In this document: positions 17,637 to 27,347 of the stretch, piece after piece
How positions within the stretch are numbered: position 1 is the stretch's first letter
Layout of the letters: every line of letters starts with the position of its first letter
NCBI RefSeq assembly: GCF_022869805.1
Contig: NZ_CP094974.1
Span: 310,001-374,000, forward strand
Direction of reading: 5' to 3'
Length of the DNA: 64,000 bases
DNA from: Halosolutus halophilus
GTDB lineage: Archaea > Halobacteriota > Halobacteria > Halobacteriales > Natrialbaceae
Notes under the pieces: generated by a model
What the model was told of the DNA's origin: nothing
What the model saw: only the letters and a program-made list of their open reading frames with translations
The model's database searches: none
Program-made: the position numbers and the translations under genes

Positions 17637-20600
17637 CTACTGCCTGCCGTTCCCGATCCGGGTCAACAGTCCGGAGATCGGGTCCATCCGGTCTTTCCAC
17701 GAGGTCGTCGCGTCACCGACGACGGCGATCCCGTCCTCGTCGACGGTACAGAGTCGACCGCCCGCGACGGCGATCGCCGTCAGGCCATCGCCGGTCGTGG
17801 CGTGGTGCCATCGCTCGGCCCCGTCGTCGGTCGTGATGGCGTGGACGCGGTCCTCGTCGGTGCCGAGACAGACGTGATCGTCGATGACCATGGGTGCCGT
17901 CGCGGCGGCCCCGACGTCGACGCGCCAGCGTTCGGTACCCGCCCCCGCGTCGACGGCGTAGAGGCTGTGATCGGCACTCGCGACGAAGACGGTCCCGTCG
18001 GCGACGGCCGGTGCGGCCCTGAGTCGCCCGCCGGTTTCGAACCGGAATCGTCTCTCGCCGTCGGACGCGGCCAGTGCCACGAGTCGCCCCCCGCTGCCGA
18101 CGGAGACCGTGCCGTCGGCCACGACCGGCGTGGTCCCGACGCCGTCCTCGAGTGGCGTCTCCCAGCGTCGCTCGCCCGCGTCGGTCCCGACGGCGATCAC
18201 CCGATCGTCACAGCCGACGTAGACCGCGCCGTCGCCGACTGCGAGACCCGTGATCGTCCCGTCGAGATCGGCCGTCCGGCGGGGGTGGCCGGTCTCCCCG
18301 TCGATCGCGTGGAGCGCGTCGCTGGCGGCGTAGACGGTCCCGTCGGCCGCGACCGGCGACGCGCGAACGGGTTCGTCGGTCTGGTAGCGCCACGCGCGCT
18401 CGCCGGTCTCGGCGTCGAGCGCGTAGACGGCCCCGTCGTCGCCGCCGACGTAGACGCGTTCGTCCACCACCGCAGGGGACGTCCTGATCGGCCGCTCCGT
18501 CTCGAACGCCCAGCGTTCGCGTCCATCTTCGAGGGCCAGCGCCGCGACGGCCCCGTCGGTGCGGGTGAGAAAGATCGTGTCGCCGACGAGCGCCGGTGAG
18601 GCCTCGATCGCGGCGTCGGTCGTGATCCGCCACCGCTCGCTCGGTTCTCTCCCGAGCGCGTCGCCCGATCGGACGCGGCCGGTCGCTGCGGGGCCGCCAC
18701 GGGCCATCCGCCAGTCGGGGGCGTCCGTTTCGGATTCCGCCTCGAGGTTTCGAAGCGCCTCGAGTTGCTCGACGGTTTCGGTCGCTGCCGCCGAGACGAT
18801 CGGGACCGGATCGTCCGTCAGTGGCCGGATCGCGGCTACAGACTTCAGGGCGTCGATCGCCCCGAGGGTCCTGACGGCCCGCGTCCGTACGCGGGCGTTC
18901 GGATCGACCAGGCGCGATCGGAGTTCGGACCGCAGGGTCGATCCGGATTCGAGTTCGCCCGCCGTGGCGAGGTCGACGAGTGCGCCGGCGGCGTTCGCCC
19001 GGACGGCGCAGTCCGGATCCGAGAGTGCGTCGACGAGCGCGGGGATCGCGTCGTCGAATCCGCTCGGATCCTCGGCGGCCATCGTCGAGAGGACGCGCGC
19101 GGCGGTCACCCGGACGACCGAACTCTCGACGGCGAGGCCGTCGGCGATCTTCGAGACGCCGGTCGGCCGGAGCGCGTCGGATTCGTCGGCCAGCACGGAC
19201 AGTCCGAGGAGCGCGAGCGCGGCCGCCCACGGATCGTCGTCGAGGCGACGTCCCAGCCCCGACAGTTGGTCGTCGATCGCGTCGGCGCGGGTCGGCGTCT
19301 CGCCGCCGGCCACGAGCGAGGCGGCGTCGAGCAGGCGATCGTCGACCCGATCGAGGGCGTCCTCGAGCGCCGACCTGCCGCCGTGACCGGTCCTCGAGAG
19401 CGTCCCGAGCGCGAGCGTCGCGTAGCCACGGACCGCCTCGTCGTCGGCGTCGAGCACCGTCACGAGGTCGTCCGTCTGCGGCGACACGTCGTCGGGGTCC
19501 GCCGCCGCGAGCCGTGCAACCTCGGCGAGGATCGCGGTCGAATGCCCCGTGCCCAGGTCGTCCAGCAGCAGTTCGGAAACCGGTCGCCGATCGGTCCCCG
19601 CGACGATGGTCGTGAGCGCGCGCACCTGTTCCCGGCGCGTTTCGTCCGATACGTCGGTGAGACGCTCGAACAATGGTTTCGCCGCGGACGCGACGAGAGC
19701 CGGGTCCACTCTGGCGAGGTCGGCGATACCCGCGGCGACCGCACCGGCCCGGCCGTCCCGCTCGTCGAGGACGTCGAGGAGCGCCGCCATCGGCGTCGGG
19801 TCGATGTCGACGTCGGCCGCGAGGTACGTTTCGAGGGTCTCGAGCGCCTCGACCCGGACCGCCGGGGCCGAGTCGTCGAGCAGGTCACAGACCGCGCCGA
19901 TTCCGGCCTCGACCTCCGCTGGCGTCGTCAGACCGAGGACCGACAGTGCCTGGCAGGCGGCGACGCGGACCGTCTCGTCGTCCGCCTTCGTTTCCTCGAT
20001 TGCGAGCGTGAACGCCGCCCGCCGATCGCGTCCCGGGGCCGGAGCGATCGCGGCGATGGTCTCGCGGGTCGTCTCCCTGACACTCCGATCCGGATCGTCG
20101 AGCGCGCGGAACAGCGACGCCAGCACGTCGCGAACGTCGCCAGGATAGGTGGACGCGACCGTCGCCAGGGCGATTGCGGCGTTGTTTCGGACGCTCGCGT
20201 CGTCGTCGTCGAGTCGATCGGCGAGCGCGTCGACGGCCGATCGGACGGCGCGTGGCTCCTCGGCGGCGACGCTCACCAGGTCCCGCGTCGCCGCCCGGCG
20301 GACCGCCGTCGGCCCGTCGTCGATCCGCCGGCGCAGCGACCTGACGGCGGGGTGGGCCGCCGAGGTTCGCGACTGCGCGACCTCGGCGAGCGCGCGGGCG
20401 GCGTACCCCCGAACCCACTCGTCGCCGTCCTCGAGTCGATCGACGAGTGTGGGCACGTCCGGCCGATCGTCCGGCCCGTCGAGCGCGATAGCACCGAGGG
20501 CCGTCGCCGCGTGGTGGCGAATCGGTTCGTGCGGATCGTCGAGGCGATCGGCCAGGTCCGGGACGACCGGACGGACGGCCCCCGGCGTCTCCTCGGCGAC

Positions 20601-21887
20601 GACCGCGATGGCGCGGGCGGCCTCTCGGCGGACCGTCTCGTCCGCGTCGTCCAGTACGCCGGCGAGATCGGCGACGACCGACTCGGCTGCCGCCGGAGCC
20701 TCGGCGGCGACGGCAGCGATCGCCGTCACGGCGTGGGTCCGAAGTGCGGGGCTCTCGGCGTCGTCGTCGGCCGACCCGGACGTGGCGCACTCGTCGCTCT
20801 CGAGCAGGCCTGCGAGCGGTTCGACGGCATCTACGGCCGCGGCGGGTTCGGCGGTCGCGACGGCTGCGAGCGTCGCCGCGGCGTCCGTCCGAACCGTCGC
20901 GAGCGAGTCCCCGAGTCGATCGACGAGCGGATCGACTGCCGGGACGACGTCCGCCGGCGCGGTCTCGGCGACGTCCCGGAGCGCCCGAGCGGTCTCGCGG
21001 CGAACATCGCGATCGTCGGCCAGACTCGCCGCCAGGGAGACGACGACGCCGCGGAGCGCGTCGGGTCGTTCGTCCGCGATCGCGGCGAGCGTCGCCCCGG
21101 CTTCGACCCGGACCTCGTACCGGTCGTCCGCGAGCCGCGCTGCAACGGCCTCGGCCTCCGTCGCCACCGCCGCCGGCGTCTCGGCGGCGACGGCCCTGAG
21201 CGCGCCCATCGCGTTCGACCGGATCGCGGGTTCGTCCGCGAGTCGATCGACGAGTTGATCGATGGCGTCGAGCACGTCGTCGGGACGGGTCCGGCCGACG
21301 GCTGCGAGGACCGCGGTGGCGTTCTCGCGGACGGCGACCGTCTCGTCGTCGGTCGCGGCAGCAACCTCGTCGACGACCGGGCCGACGGCCGTCGGCTCGA
21401 CCGGGGCGATCGCGGCGAGTGCGTCCGACGTGCGGACCCGGACTACTTCCTCGTCGGCGGTCACGCAGGCCGCGAGTGCCGTAGTGGAGTCGGCGACGGC
21501 CCGCGGGTCCTCGGCCGCGATCGACGCGAGTGCGTCGGCCGCGTCGGCCCGGACGGCGGTCGACCCCTCGAGACGCTCGGTCAGCGCCGGAACCGAGTCA
21601 CGCACGTCCGCGGGATAGGATGCAGCGACGGTCGACAGCGCGGCCGCCGCGTGGGACCTGATCGCCGGTTCGTCGTCCAGCCGTTCGGTCAGCGTCTCGA
21701 TCGCTGAACGGACGCCCGCGGGCCTGTCCGTCGCTTCTGTCGCGAGCGTCCGGGCCGCGTACTCCCTGACCTCCGGATCGTCCGCGGACAGAAACGATTC
21801 GAGCCGATCGACACCGACGGTCACTTCGATTTCGCCGTCCTGTTCGCCCTGCGTCGGGCCCCTGGAACTATCACTTGGCGAATTCAT
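17637..21887 (-). CDS. Giant HEAT-repeat/PQQ-like beta-propeller fusion protein
   Basis: The chosen ATG at 21887 gives 1416 residues. Residues from about 30 to 1040 are a solenoid of HEAT/armadillo-like repeats of roughly 38-40 residues, each with the pattern 'D-D-x-x-V-R-x-x-A-A-x-A-L-x-x-V/I-A', separated by loops containing 'P-x-x-V-x-x-x-V-x-x-L-x-x-R-L'. From about residue 1056 (DWRMARGGPAATGR) to near the C-terminus lies a BamB/PQQ-type propeller with about eight blades, such as ASPALVGDTIFLTRTDGAV and TSPAVVDERVYVGGDDGAVY. There is no signal peptide, so it is probably cytoplasmic. Function unknown; the architecture suggests a scaffold binding partners with both solenoid and propeller. 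Confidence 0.88.
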   Translation of the reverse strand: MNSPSDSSRGPTQGEQDGEIEVTVGVDRLESFLSADDPEVREYAARTLATEATDRPAGVRSAIETLTERLDDEPAIRSHAAAALSTVAASYPADVRDSVPALTERLEGSTAVRADAADALASIAAEDPRAVADSTTALAACVTADEEVVRVRTSDALAAIAPVEPTAVGPVVDEVAAATDDETVAVRENATAVLAAVGRTRPDDVLDAIDQLVDRLADEPAIRSNAMGALRAVAAETPAAVATEAEAVAARLADDRYEVRVEAGATLAAIADERPDALRGVVVSLAASLADDRDVRRETARALRDVAETAPADVVPAVDPLVDRLGDSLATVRTDAAATLAAVATAEPAAAVDAVEPLAGLLESDECATSGSADDDAESPALRTHAVTAIAAVAAEAPAAAESVVADLAGVLDDADETVRREAARAIAVVAEETPGAVRPVVPDLADRLDDPHEPIRHHAATALGAIALDGPDDRPDVPTLVDRLEDGDEWVRGYAARALAEVAQSRTSAAHPAVRSLRRRIDDGPTAVRRAATRDLVSVAAEEPRAVRSAVDALADRLDDDDASVRNNAAIALATVASTYPGDVRDVLASLFRALDDPDRSVRETTRETIAAIAPAPGRDRRAAFTLAIEETKADDETVRVAACQALSVLGLTTPAEVEAGIGAVCDLLDDSAPAVRVEALETLETYLAADVDIDPTPMAALLDVLDERDGRAGAVAAGIADLARVDPALVASAAKPLFERLTDVSDETRREQVRALTTIVAGTDRRPVSELLLDDLGTGHSTAILAEVARLAAADPDDVSPQTDDLVTVLDADDEAVRGYATLALGTLSRTGHGGRSALEDALDRVDDRLLDAASLVAGGETPTRADAIDDQLSGLGRRLDDDPWAAALALLGLSVLADESDALRPTGVSKIADGLAVESSVVRVTAARVLSTMAAEDPSGFDDAIPALVDALSDPDCAVRANAAGALVDLATAGELESGSTLRSELRSRLVDPNARVRTRAVRTLGAIDALKSVAAIRPLTDDPVPIVSAAATETVEQLEALRNLEAESETDAPDWRMARGGPAATGRVRSGDALGREPSERWRITTDAAIEASPALVGDTIFLTRTDGAVAALALEDGRERWAFETERPIRTSPAVVDERVYVGGDDGAVYALDAETGERAWRYQTDEPVRASPVAADGTVYAASDALHAIDGETGHPRRTADLDGTITGLAVGDGAVYVGCDDRVIAVGTDAGERRWETPLEDGVGTTPVVADGTVSVGSGGRLVALAASDGERRFRFETGGRLRAAPAVADGTVFVASADHSLYAVDAGAGTERWRVDVGAAATAPMVIDDHVCLGTDEDRVHAITTDDGAERWHHATTGDGLTAIAVAGGRLCTVDEDGIAVVGDATTSWKDRMDPISGLLTRIGNGRQ

Positions 21888-22046
21888 CGTGGTCACCCGT
21901 CCACCCACGGTTCGCGCGACCGACTCACACGACCGGGTAGTTAGGTGAGAATCCAGACACGTTAAGTTAATTCTACCTCCGATCGTCCGTTTTTGAAGAC
22001 GCTACCGTCGAAGTGACTGTCGCCACGAGAAGCCGGTATCGAGCGC

Positions 22047-24575
22047 TCAGGCCTTCGCCTGCCAGTCGCGGATCCGATCGGCGCTGACGCCCTCGACGTC
22101 GTCGGCGACGTCGTCTGGATCGCTCTCGGTCAGGTCCTCGATGTTCTCGATGCCCGCGTCGGCGAGTTTTTCGACGGTCTTCGCGCCGATCCCGTCGAGC
22201 GCTTCGAGGTCGGAGCCGCTGTCGCTCTCGCGGGCCTGAAACTCCCGGTAGTTGCAGATCGGACAGCCGAGTTCCCACGGCTCGTCTCCGCTGTGGACGA
22301 CGAGTTCGGGCAGGTCGTGTTCGTCGCAGTACTCGTCGGTGACTTCGATCTCGCCCCGGCGCGGGAGGGGTAGGGAGTACTCGCAGTCGGGGTAGCGCGT
22401 ACAGCCGACCAGACGGGAGCCGCTCTGGAGGGTCTTGATGGCCAACTCGCCGCCACCGTCGGCGGTTTCACCGCCTTCGTCTCGCGACGACTCCGTCGTC
22501 GCGCCGTCCTCGCCACACTCGGGACAGTCGCCCAGAATCGGCCCCTCGCCGGCCTCCTCGGCCTTGCAGAGCGGACAGCCGTGGACGAACGTCTGCCGCC
22601 CGGCCAGCATCTTCACCTCGTTCAGCTCGTGCTCTTCGCACTCGCTCTCGAGGATCAGCGGTTTGCCCGTCGAGGGCAACGGAAGCGTAAACTCGCAGTC
22701 GGGGTAGCCGTCACAGCCGACGAAGTACGAGCCGTGACGGCTCTGCCGGACGAGCAGGTCTTCGCCGCACTCGGGGCAGGGGCCCAGTCGCTTGTCGTCT
22801 TTCAGCGACTTCCGCAGGTGGTCGCCGATCTCCTCGCGGGAGTCGGCGAGGTTCGCGAAGATTTCCTCGAGCATCTCCCGGGACTCGTCCGTGACGTCGT
22901 CGAGCGTCGCCTCGCCGCTCGCGATCGCGTCCATATCCGCTTCGAGTTGGGCGGTCATCTCCTCGCTGACGACCCGGTCGGCGTAGCTCTCGGCGGCGTC
23001 GACGACGGCCATGGCGAGTTTCGTCGGGCGCGGCGGATCGCTCTCGATGTAGCCGCGATCGTACAGTTTCTCGAGGGTGTTGTGGCGGGTCGACTTCGTC
23101 CCGAGCCCCAGGTCTTCCATGGTCTCGATCAGCCGGGACTGGCCGTATCGACGCGGCGGCTGGGTCTGTTTCTCCTCGAGTTCGACGTCGTCGATCGCGA
23201 GGTCCTCGCCCTCGTCGACGTCGGGGACGAAGTTCTCGCTGGTGTTGAAGTACGGGTAGACGTCGTGGTAGCCGGGTTCGACGAGCCGTTTGCCGTTGGC
23301 CTTGAGCCGGCAGTCGTCGACCTCGGCGACGACCTTGAGGTGTTCCCAGACGGCGGCGTCGGCGACGGTCGCGTAGAACCGACGGACGACGAGTTCGAAG
23401 ATCTCCCACTCGTCGTCGCTCACGTCGCCGCGGGACGGAATCTCGCCCGTGGGATGGATGGGCGGGTGGTCGGTCGTCTCCTCGTCGCCCTCGGTGGGGA
23501 CGATCTCGTCGGCCTCCAGCAGCGACTCCGCGGACTCCCCCAGCGTCGAGTGGCCGACGAAGTCGTCGAGCAACTCCTCGGGATCGAGATCGTCGGGGTA
23601 GACGGTGTTGTCCGTTCGCGGGTACGTGATGTAGCCGGCGGTGTAGAGGTCCTCGGCGATCGACATCGCCCGCTGGGCGGAGTAGCCGATCGCGCTGGCC
23701 GCGCGGATGAACTGGGTCGTGTTGAAGGGGGCCGGCGGCGTGTCCGTGCGCGTGCGCCGGTTGACGTCGACGACCGTCGCAGTGTCGCGATCGGCGAGCG
23801 TCTCGTAGACCTCGTCGGCGACGGCCTCCTCCCAGACGCGCTCGGCCTCGTTGTCGTCCTCGTCGCGGTAGAAGTACTGGGCCCTGAAGGTCGTGTCGTC
23901 TTTCTGCAGGTCGGCGAACAGTTCCCAGTAGTCCTCGGGATCGAACGCCTCGATCTCGCGCTCCCGATCGACGATCAGTTTGAGCGTCGGCGACTGCACT
24001 CGGCCGACGGAGATGAAGTCGTCACCGAGCTGGCCGGCAGAGAGCGAGAGGAAGCGGGTGAGCGCGGCGCCCCAGATCAGGTCGATGATCTGGCGGGCCT
24101 CGCCGGCGGCGGCCAGGTCGAAGTCGAGGTCGTCGGGTTCGTCGAAGGCGCTCTGGACCTCGTTCTCCGTGATCGAGGAGAACCGTACGCGACGGATGGG
24201 GACGTCCTCGTTGACGTCGCGGACGATCTCGTAGGCCTCCTTGCCGATGAGTTCACCCTCGCGATCGTAGTCCGTCGCGATCGTCACGCGCTCGGCCTTG
24301 CGGGCGAGGATCCGGAGCGTGGCGACGATGTTCTCCTTCGTGGGGGTCTTCTCGACGCTCGCGTCGATCAGTTCGACGGGTTCGACGTCCCGCCAGTCGG
24401 AGTACTCCGGCGGAAAGTCGACGCCGACGACGTGGCCCGAGAGGCCGACGCAGCGTTTGCCGCCCCACTCGTAGACGTTGACGCCGTTCTCGCGACTCGA
24501 CTCGAACGTGCCGCCGCTCAGGATGTCGGCGATCCGCCGCGCAGCGTTGTCTTTCTCCGTGATTATCAGTTCCAC
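22047..24575 (-). CDS. topA: DNA topoisomerase I (type IA)
   Basis: This 842-residue type IA topoisomerase relaxes negative supercoils. The Toprim domain begins MELIITEKDNAARRIADIL, with VTIATDYDREGELIGKEAYE as the DxD metal site. The catalytic tyrosine is in AGYITYPRTDNTVYP. The C-terminal region has zinc-ribbon modules (CPECGEDLLVRQSRHGSYF with CDGYPDC; CPLC; CPECGEDG with CTRYPDC; CPIC), and the last about 55 residues form a helix-hairpin-helix (LDGIGAKTVEKLADAGIENI). It is complete and unusually rich in zinc modules, as is usual for haloarchaea. Confidence 0.97.
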   Translation of the reverse strand: MELIITEKDNAARRIADILSGGTFESSRENGVNVYEWGGKRCVGLSGHVVGVDFPPEYSDWRDVEPVELIDASVEKTPTKENIVATLRILARKAERVTIATDYDREGELIGKEAYEIVRDVNEDVPIRRVRFSSITENEVQSAFDEPDDLDFDLAAAGEARQIIDLIWGAALTRFLSLSAGQLGDDFISVGRVQSPTLKLIVDREREIEAFDPEDYWELFADLQKDDTTFRAQYFYRDEDDNEAERVWEEAVADEVYETLADRDTATVVDVNRRTRTDTPPAPFNTTQFIRAASAIGYSAQRAMSIAEDLYTAGYITYPRTDNTVYPDDLDPEELLDDFVGHSTLGESAESLLEADEIVPTEGDEETTDHPPIHPTGEIPSRGDVSDDEWEIFELVVRRFYATVADAAVWEHLKVVAEVDDCRLKANGKRLVEPGYHDVYPYFNTSENFVPDVDEGEDLAIDDVELEEKQTQPPRRYGQSRLIETMEDLGLGTKSTRHNTLEKLYDRGYIESDPPRPTKLAMAVVDAAESYADRVVSEEMTAQLEADMDAIASGEATLDDVTDESREMLEEIFANLADSREEIGDHLRKSLKDDKRLGPCPECGEDLLVRQSRHGSYFVGCDGYPDCEFTLPLPSTGKPLILESECEEHELNEVKMLAGRQTFVHGCPLCKAEEAGEGPILGDCPECGEDGATTESSRDEGGETADGGGELAIKTLQSGSRLVGCTRYPDCEYSLPLPRRGEIEVTDEYCDEHDLPELVVHSGDEPWELGCPICNYREFQARESDSGSDLEALDGIGAKTVEKLADAGIENIEDLTESDPDDVADDVEGVSADRIRDWQAKA

Positions 24576-25143
24576 GGCGGCTCACCTCCGCTGGTTCGGT
24601 GGCCCGTCGACCCGGGACGTGTATCGATCATCGTCGCTCGCTACGACTGAGCATTTGATAACGCTTTCGCCCAAAACCGCAAGACTGCGCGGGTGTGCGT
24701 GCGGTCGCGCGAGCGTTCGCGTGCGCGAGGACCAACCGCCGTACCCGAACCACTACGCGATCGATTACGGCCGCCGAGTCACTCCTCCACGAGGGCGTGC
24801 TAGCTGTTACCAGCCGTCGATGCTCCGGTCTCTTCATTCAGCGTCGCGACTGATCTCGAATCGATCGATTCGGGACGCGTCTCTGCGACCCGATCGCTCG
24901 AAGGTGTATCAGATACCAGTGATATCCGCAGAACCACGCCGAATACAGGAAACGCATCCCTCGCTGAAGGGACCACCCGATCGAGAGCGTCGAATCGGCA
25001 TATACGAGCCGTACAACCATCGTCTCGTACTCGATCCCGATCGGACCGATCACCATCGAACTCGAGCAGGTCGTCCCGGTTCCGTGCATACGTCAATTTA
25101 CTATCAATAAAATCCAAATAGTTCCGTTCGTATTCTATTTAAG
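24576..25143. other. Divergent noncoding region between topA and the coiled-coil gene
   Basis: About 570 bases with no confident gene. The right edge (25090-25142) is AT-rich with several TATA-like boxes (TTTACTAT near 25094, TATTTAAG near 25134), fitting a promoter for the coiled-coil gene. A minus-strand frame at 24838-25089 (83 codons) contains an aromatic, membrane-like stretch (LYSAWFCGYHWYLIHL), but its second half has codon use unlike real genes here; I treat it as unproven. Confidence 0.4.
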
Positions 25144-27162
25144 ATGCCAACTGGAACCAACGCGAAACTATCGAGGATCGCCGCGCGCGTGGGGGGACGC
25201 GATCGACGGCGAGCCGTCGTTCTCGACGGTGACGCGTCGAGACCTGTCGCTCCAGGCGGTCTCTCGACGCGCCACTTCGAGGGCCTCCGTTCCGAGATGG
25301 AACGCGAGCGGTCGTGCGCGAGCGACGGCGCGCACGCGGCGAGCGACGCCGGTTCACGACGCGTGATGACCGACGGCGGAACCGTGAGAAACGCCGACGG
25401 CGATCGACAGCGGTCCGACGACCGGATCGTCGACCTCGAAGCCGCGATGAGCAGGGCGGAACGGACGCTCGAATCGCTCGAGGCGGATACGGAGGACCTT
25501 ACCCGCGATCTCGAAACCGTCCGGGAGAACATCTCGGCGATCGAAGAACAGCTCTCCGAACGGGCCAGGCGAGAGTACGTCGACGCACAACTCGACGCGC
25601 TCACGTCCGTGATCGACGACGTGGCGGAGGCGACCGACGAGTCCGTCGACGCGGCGACAGTCGAGGCGCTCGAAGCCGACGTCGGGGCGCTGGCGGACGA
25701 TCTCGAATCGCTGCGGGACGACGTCGAGGGGCGGGAGCAGTGGGAGACGTCGATCGACGACGACCTGGCCGGCGTCGAGCAACGACTCGAGTCGCTGACG
25801 GAGTCGTTCGCCTCGCTCGAAGACCAACTCTCCGAGCGAGCGAAGCGCGAGTACGTCGACGAGCAGTTCGACGAACTCGAGGGCGTGGTCGAGGATCTCG
25901 AGACCGAACTGGCGACGCTCGCGGAAACCGTTTCGTCGGTCGAGTCCGTCGAGGAGGATGGGCCGTCTTCGACCGATCTCGAAGCGCTGGACGGCGACCT
26001 CGAGTCACTCCGGAGCGACGTCGAACGGTTGACCGACGATTTCGAGTCGCTGGCCGCCGACCACGAGTCGATCGTCGAGACCGCGGTCGACGAGTCGGAT
26101 CTGGAAGCGGCGATCGACGGTCTGGCCGACGCGGACCGCATCCGGGACCTCGAGGAGGCGTTCCAGATGATCGCCCACACGGTCGACAACCTCGAGAGTG
26201 CGGTTTCGGTTCGTCTCGAACGGCTCGACGAGTGGACGTCGAACGACAACTGGGCGACGGACGCCGATCTCGACGCACTCGAAAACCGCGTCCAGGACCG
26301 TTTCGAGGCGATCGACGCCGAACTATCGACTCTCGACGGGACCCTGGAGGAGTTTCGCGACTCCGTCGAAACCCTTCCCGCGCTGGAACGGTCGATCGAG
26401 TCGACGGACGAGACCGTCCGCTCCGTCCGCGAGGAGGTCGAGACGATCAACGAGGAGGTCGGGACGGTAAACGAGGAGGTCGGGACGGTCAGCGAGGAGG
26501 TCGAGACGGCACAGGAGCGGATCGACGCCGTCGAAACACGGGTCGACGATCTGCGGAGCGAAGTCGAGGATCCAGCCGCAATCGACGACCTCGCCGCAAC
26601 CGTCGACGATCTGCGGGCGGCGGTCGAGACGGTCGAACGCGAGTCCGCCACCGCGGAGTCGGTGACGTCGCTCCAGGAGGAACTGGCCGGGACTCGTCGG
26701 CGGACCGAGGACGTCGAAGCGTCAGTGGCGAACCTCGAGCCGGCTGTCACGGACCTTCGCACGGACGTCGACACCCACCAGCGTCAACTGGAAACGATCG
26801 CGGCTGATCTCGGGACCCTCGAGGCGGAACTCGCGTCGAACGCCGACGTCGAATCGGCCGTCGACGAGATCGAGTCGCGGCTCAACCGGATCAACGGAAA
26901 GCTCGAATCGGACCTCAAAACCCTCCACATAGAAGTCGAGGACCTCCGCGAGCAGGTGGCGACCGAGGAGCGGAACGTCCTCAAGCGGATGGTAACGGAC
27001 GACGTCTTCGGACTGGTGATGATGGCGTTCGTGACCATCACGACGATCGGGGCGACGATGGCGTTCTTCGGCGGACAGCACGTGGTCGCCGCGGTGTTCG
27101 CCGCCGTTCCGGTCGTGACCGTCCTGGGGGCCCACCTCCTCCTCTCCCGGCGGTCAGGGTGA
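25144..27162 (+). CDS. Long coiled-coil protein with C-terminal membrane hairpin
   Basis: The frame from the ATG at 25144 gives 672 residues; starts at residues 16, 52 and 76 are also possible because the first about 80 residues are not coiled coil. Residues from about 90 to 610 are almost pure heptad sequence (many L-E-x-x-V and L-x-x-D-L/V runs) in strongly acidic dress. Two long segments are near-duplicates around QLSERARREYVDAQLDAL and QLSERAKREYVDEQFDEL. Near the C-terminus FGLVMMAFVTITTIGATMAFF and VVAAVFAAVPVVTVLGAHLLL form two membrane helices with a short loop, so most of the rod should project from the membrane. Family unknown; it looks like an SMC/chemoreceptor-like coiled rod but has no ATPase head or signalling domain. 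Confidence 0.78.
   Translation: MPTGTNAKLSRIAARVGGRDRRRAVVLDGDASRPVAPGGLSTRHFEGLRSEMERERSCASDGAHAASDAGSRRVMTDGGTVRNADGDRQRSDDRIVDLEAAMSRAERTLESLEADTEDLTRDLETVRENISAIEEQLSERARREYVDAQLDALTSVIDDVAEATDESVDAATVEALEADVGALADDLESLRDDVEGREQWETSIDDDLAGVEQRLESLTESFASLEDQLSERAKREYVDEQFDELEGVVEDLETELATLAETVSSVESVEEDGPSSTDLEALDGDLESLRSDVERLTDDFESLAADHESIVETAVDESDLEAAIDGLADADRIRDLEEAFQMIAHTVDNLESAVSVRLERLDEWTSNDNWATDADLDALENRVQDRFEAIDAELSTLDGTLEEFRDSVETLPALERSIESTDETVRSVREEVETINEEVGTVNEEVGTVSEEVETAQERIDAVETRVDDLRSEVEDPAAIDDLAATVDDLRAAVETVERESATAESVTSLQEELAGTRRRTEDVEASVANLEPAVTDLRTDVDTHQRQLETIAADLGTLEAELASNADVESAVDEIESRLNRINGKLESDLKTLHIEVEDLREQVATEERNVLKRMVTDDVFGLVMMAFVTITTIGATMAFFGGQHVVAAVFAAVPVVTVLGAHLLLSRRSG
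26431..26514 (+). repeat. Four 21-base tandem repeats encoding exact heptads
   Basis: GAGGAGGTC recurs at 26431, 26452, 26473 and 26494, a strict 21-base period. The encoded heptads are EEVETIN, EEVGTVN, EEVGTVS and EEVETAQ. A DNA-level tandem array that preserves the heptad register indicates recent lengthening of the coiled coil by slippage or unequal exchange in units of one heptad. Confidence 0.85.
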
Positions 27163-27312
27163 ATCTGAAGGTGAACGCGAATGGGACGAACTGTCACCTG
27201 TCGGTCGAATTCGACTCGCCATCACGGCTCCCCCGCCCACTTTCGATCCGGGACTGCTATTCCAGTTCATCTCGATCGAGTTGTAGTATCTTTAACTAAT
27301 GTCTGACACAGA

Positions 27313-27318
27313 TTTATA
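27313..27318 (+). promoter_or_regulatory. TATA box for the small membrane peptide gene
   Basis: TTTATA sits 30 bases before the ATG at 27348, a distance that would place the transcription start at or a few bases before the start codon, as in leaderless haloarchaeal messages. The surrounding sequence is AT-rich, unlike the coding DNA either side. Confidence 0.55.
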
Positions 27319-27347
27319 CTACAGTAGTAATCATCGAACAATCGAAA

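Noticed and set aside
18765-21707. 980-codon plus-strand frame opposite the HEAT/PQQ gene
   Set aside because: It is the antisense shadow of the repeat gene, Arg/Gly/Asp-rich with no domain pattern; high GC keeps the frame open.
17637-21887. Idea that the HEAT/PQQ protein is an exported quinoprotein dehydrogenase
   Set aside because: No signal peptide and none of the catalytic residues of PQQ dehydrogenases are visible; only the propeller blade pattern is shared.
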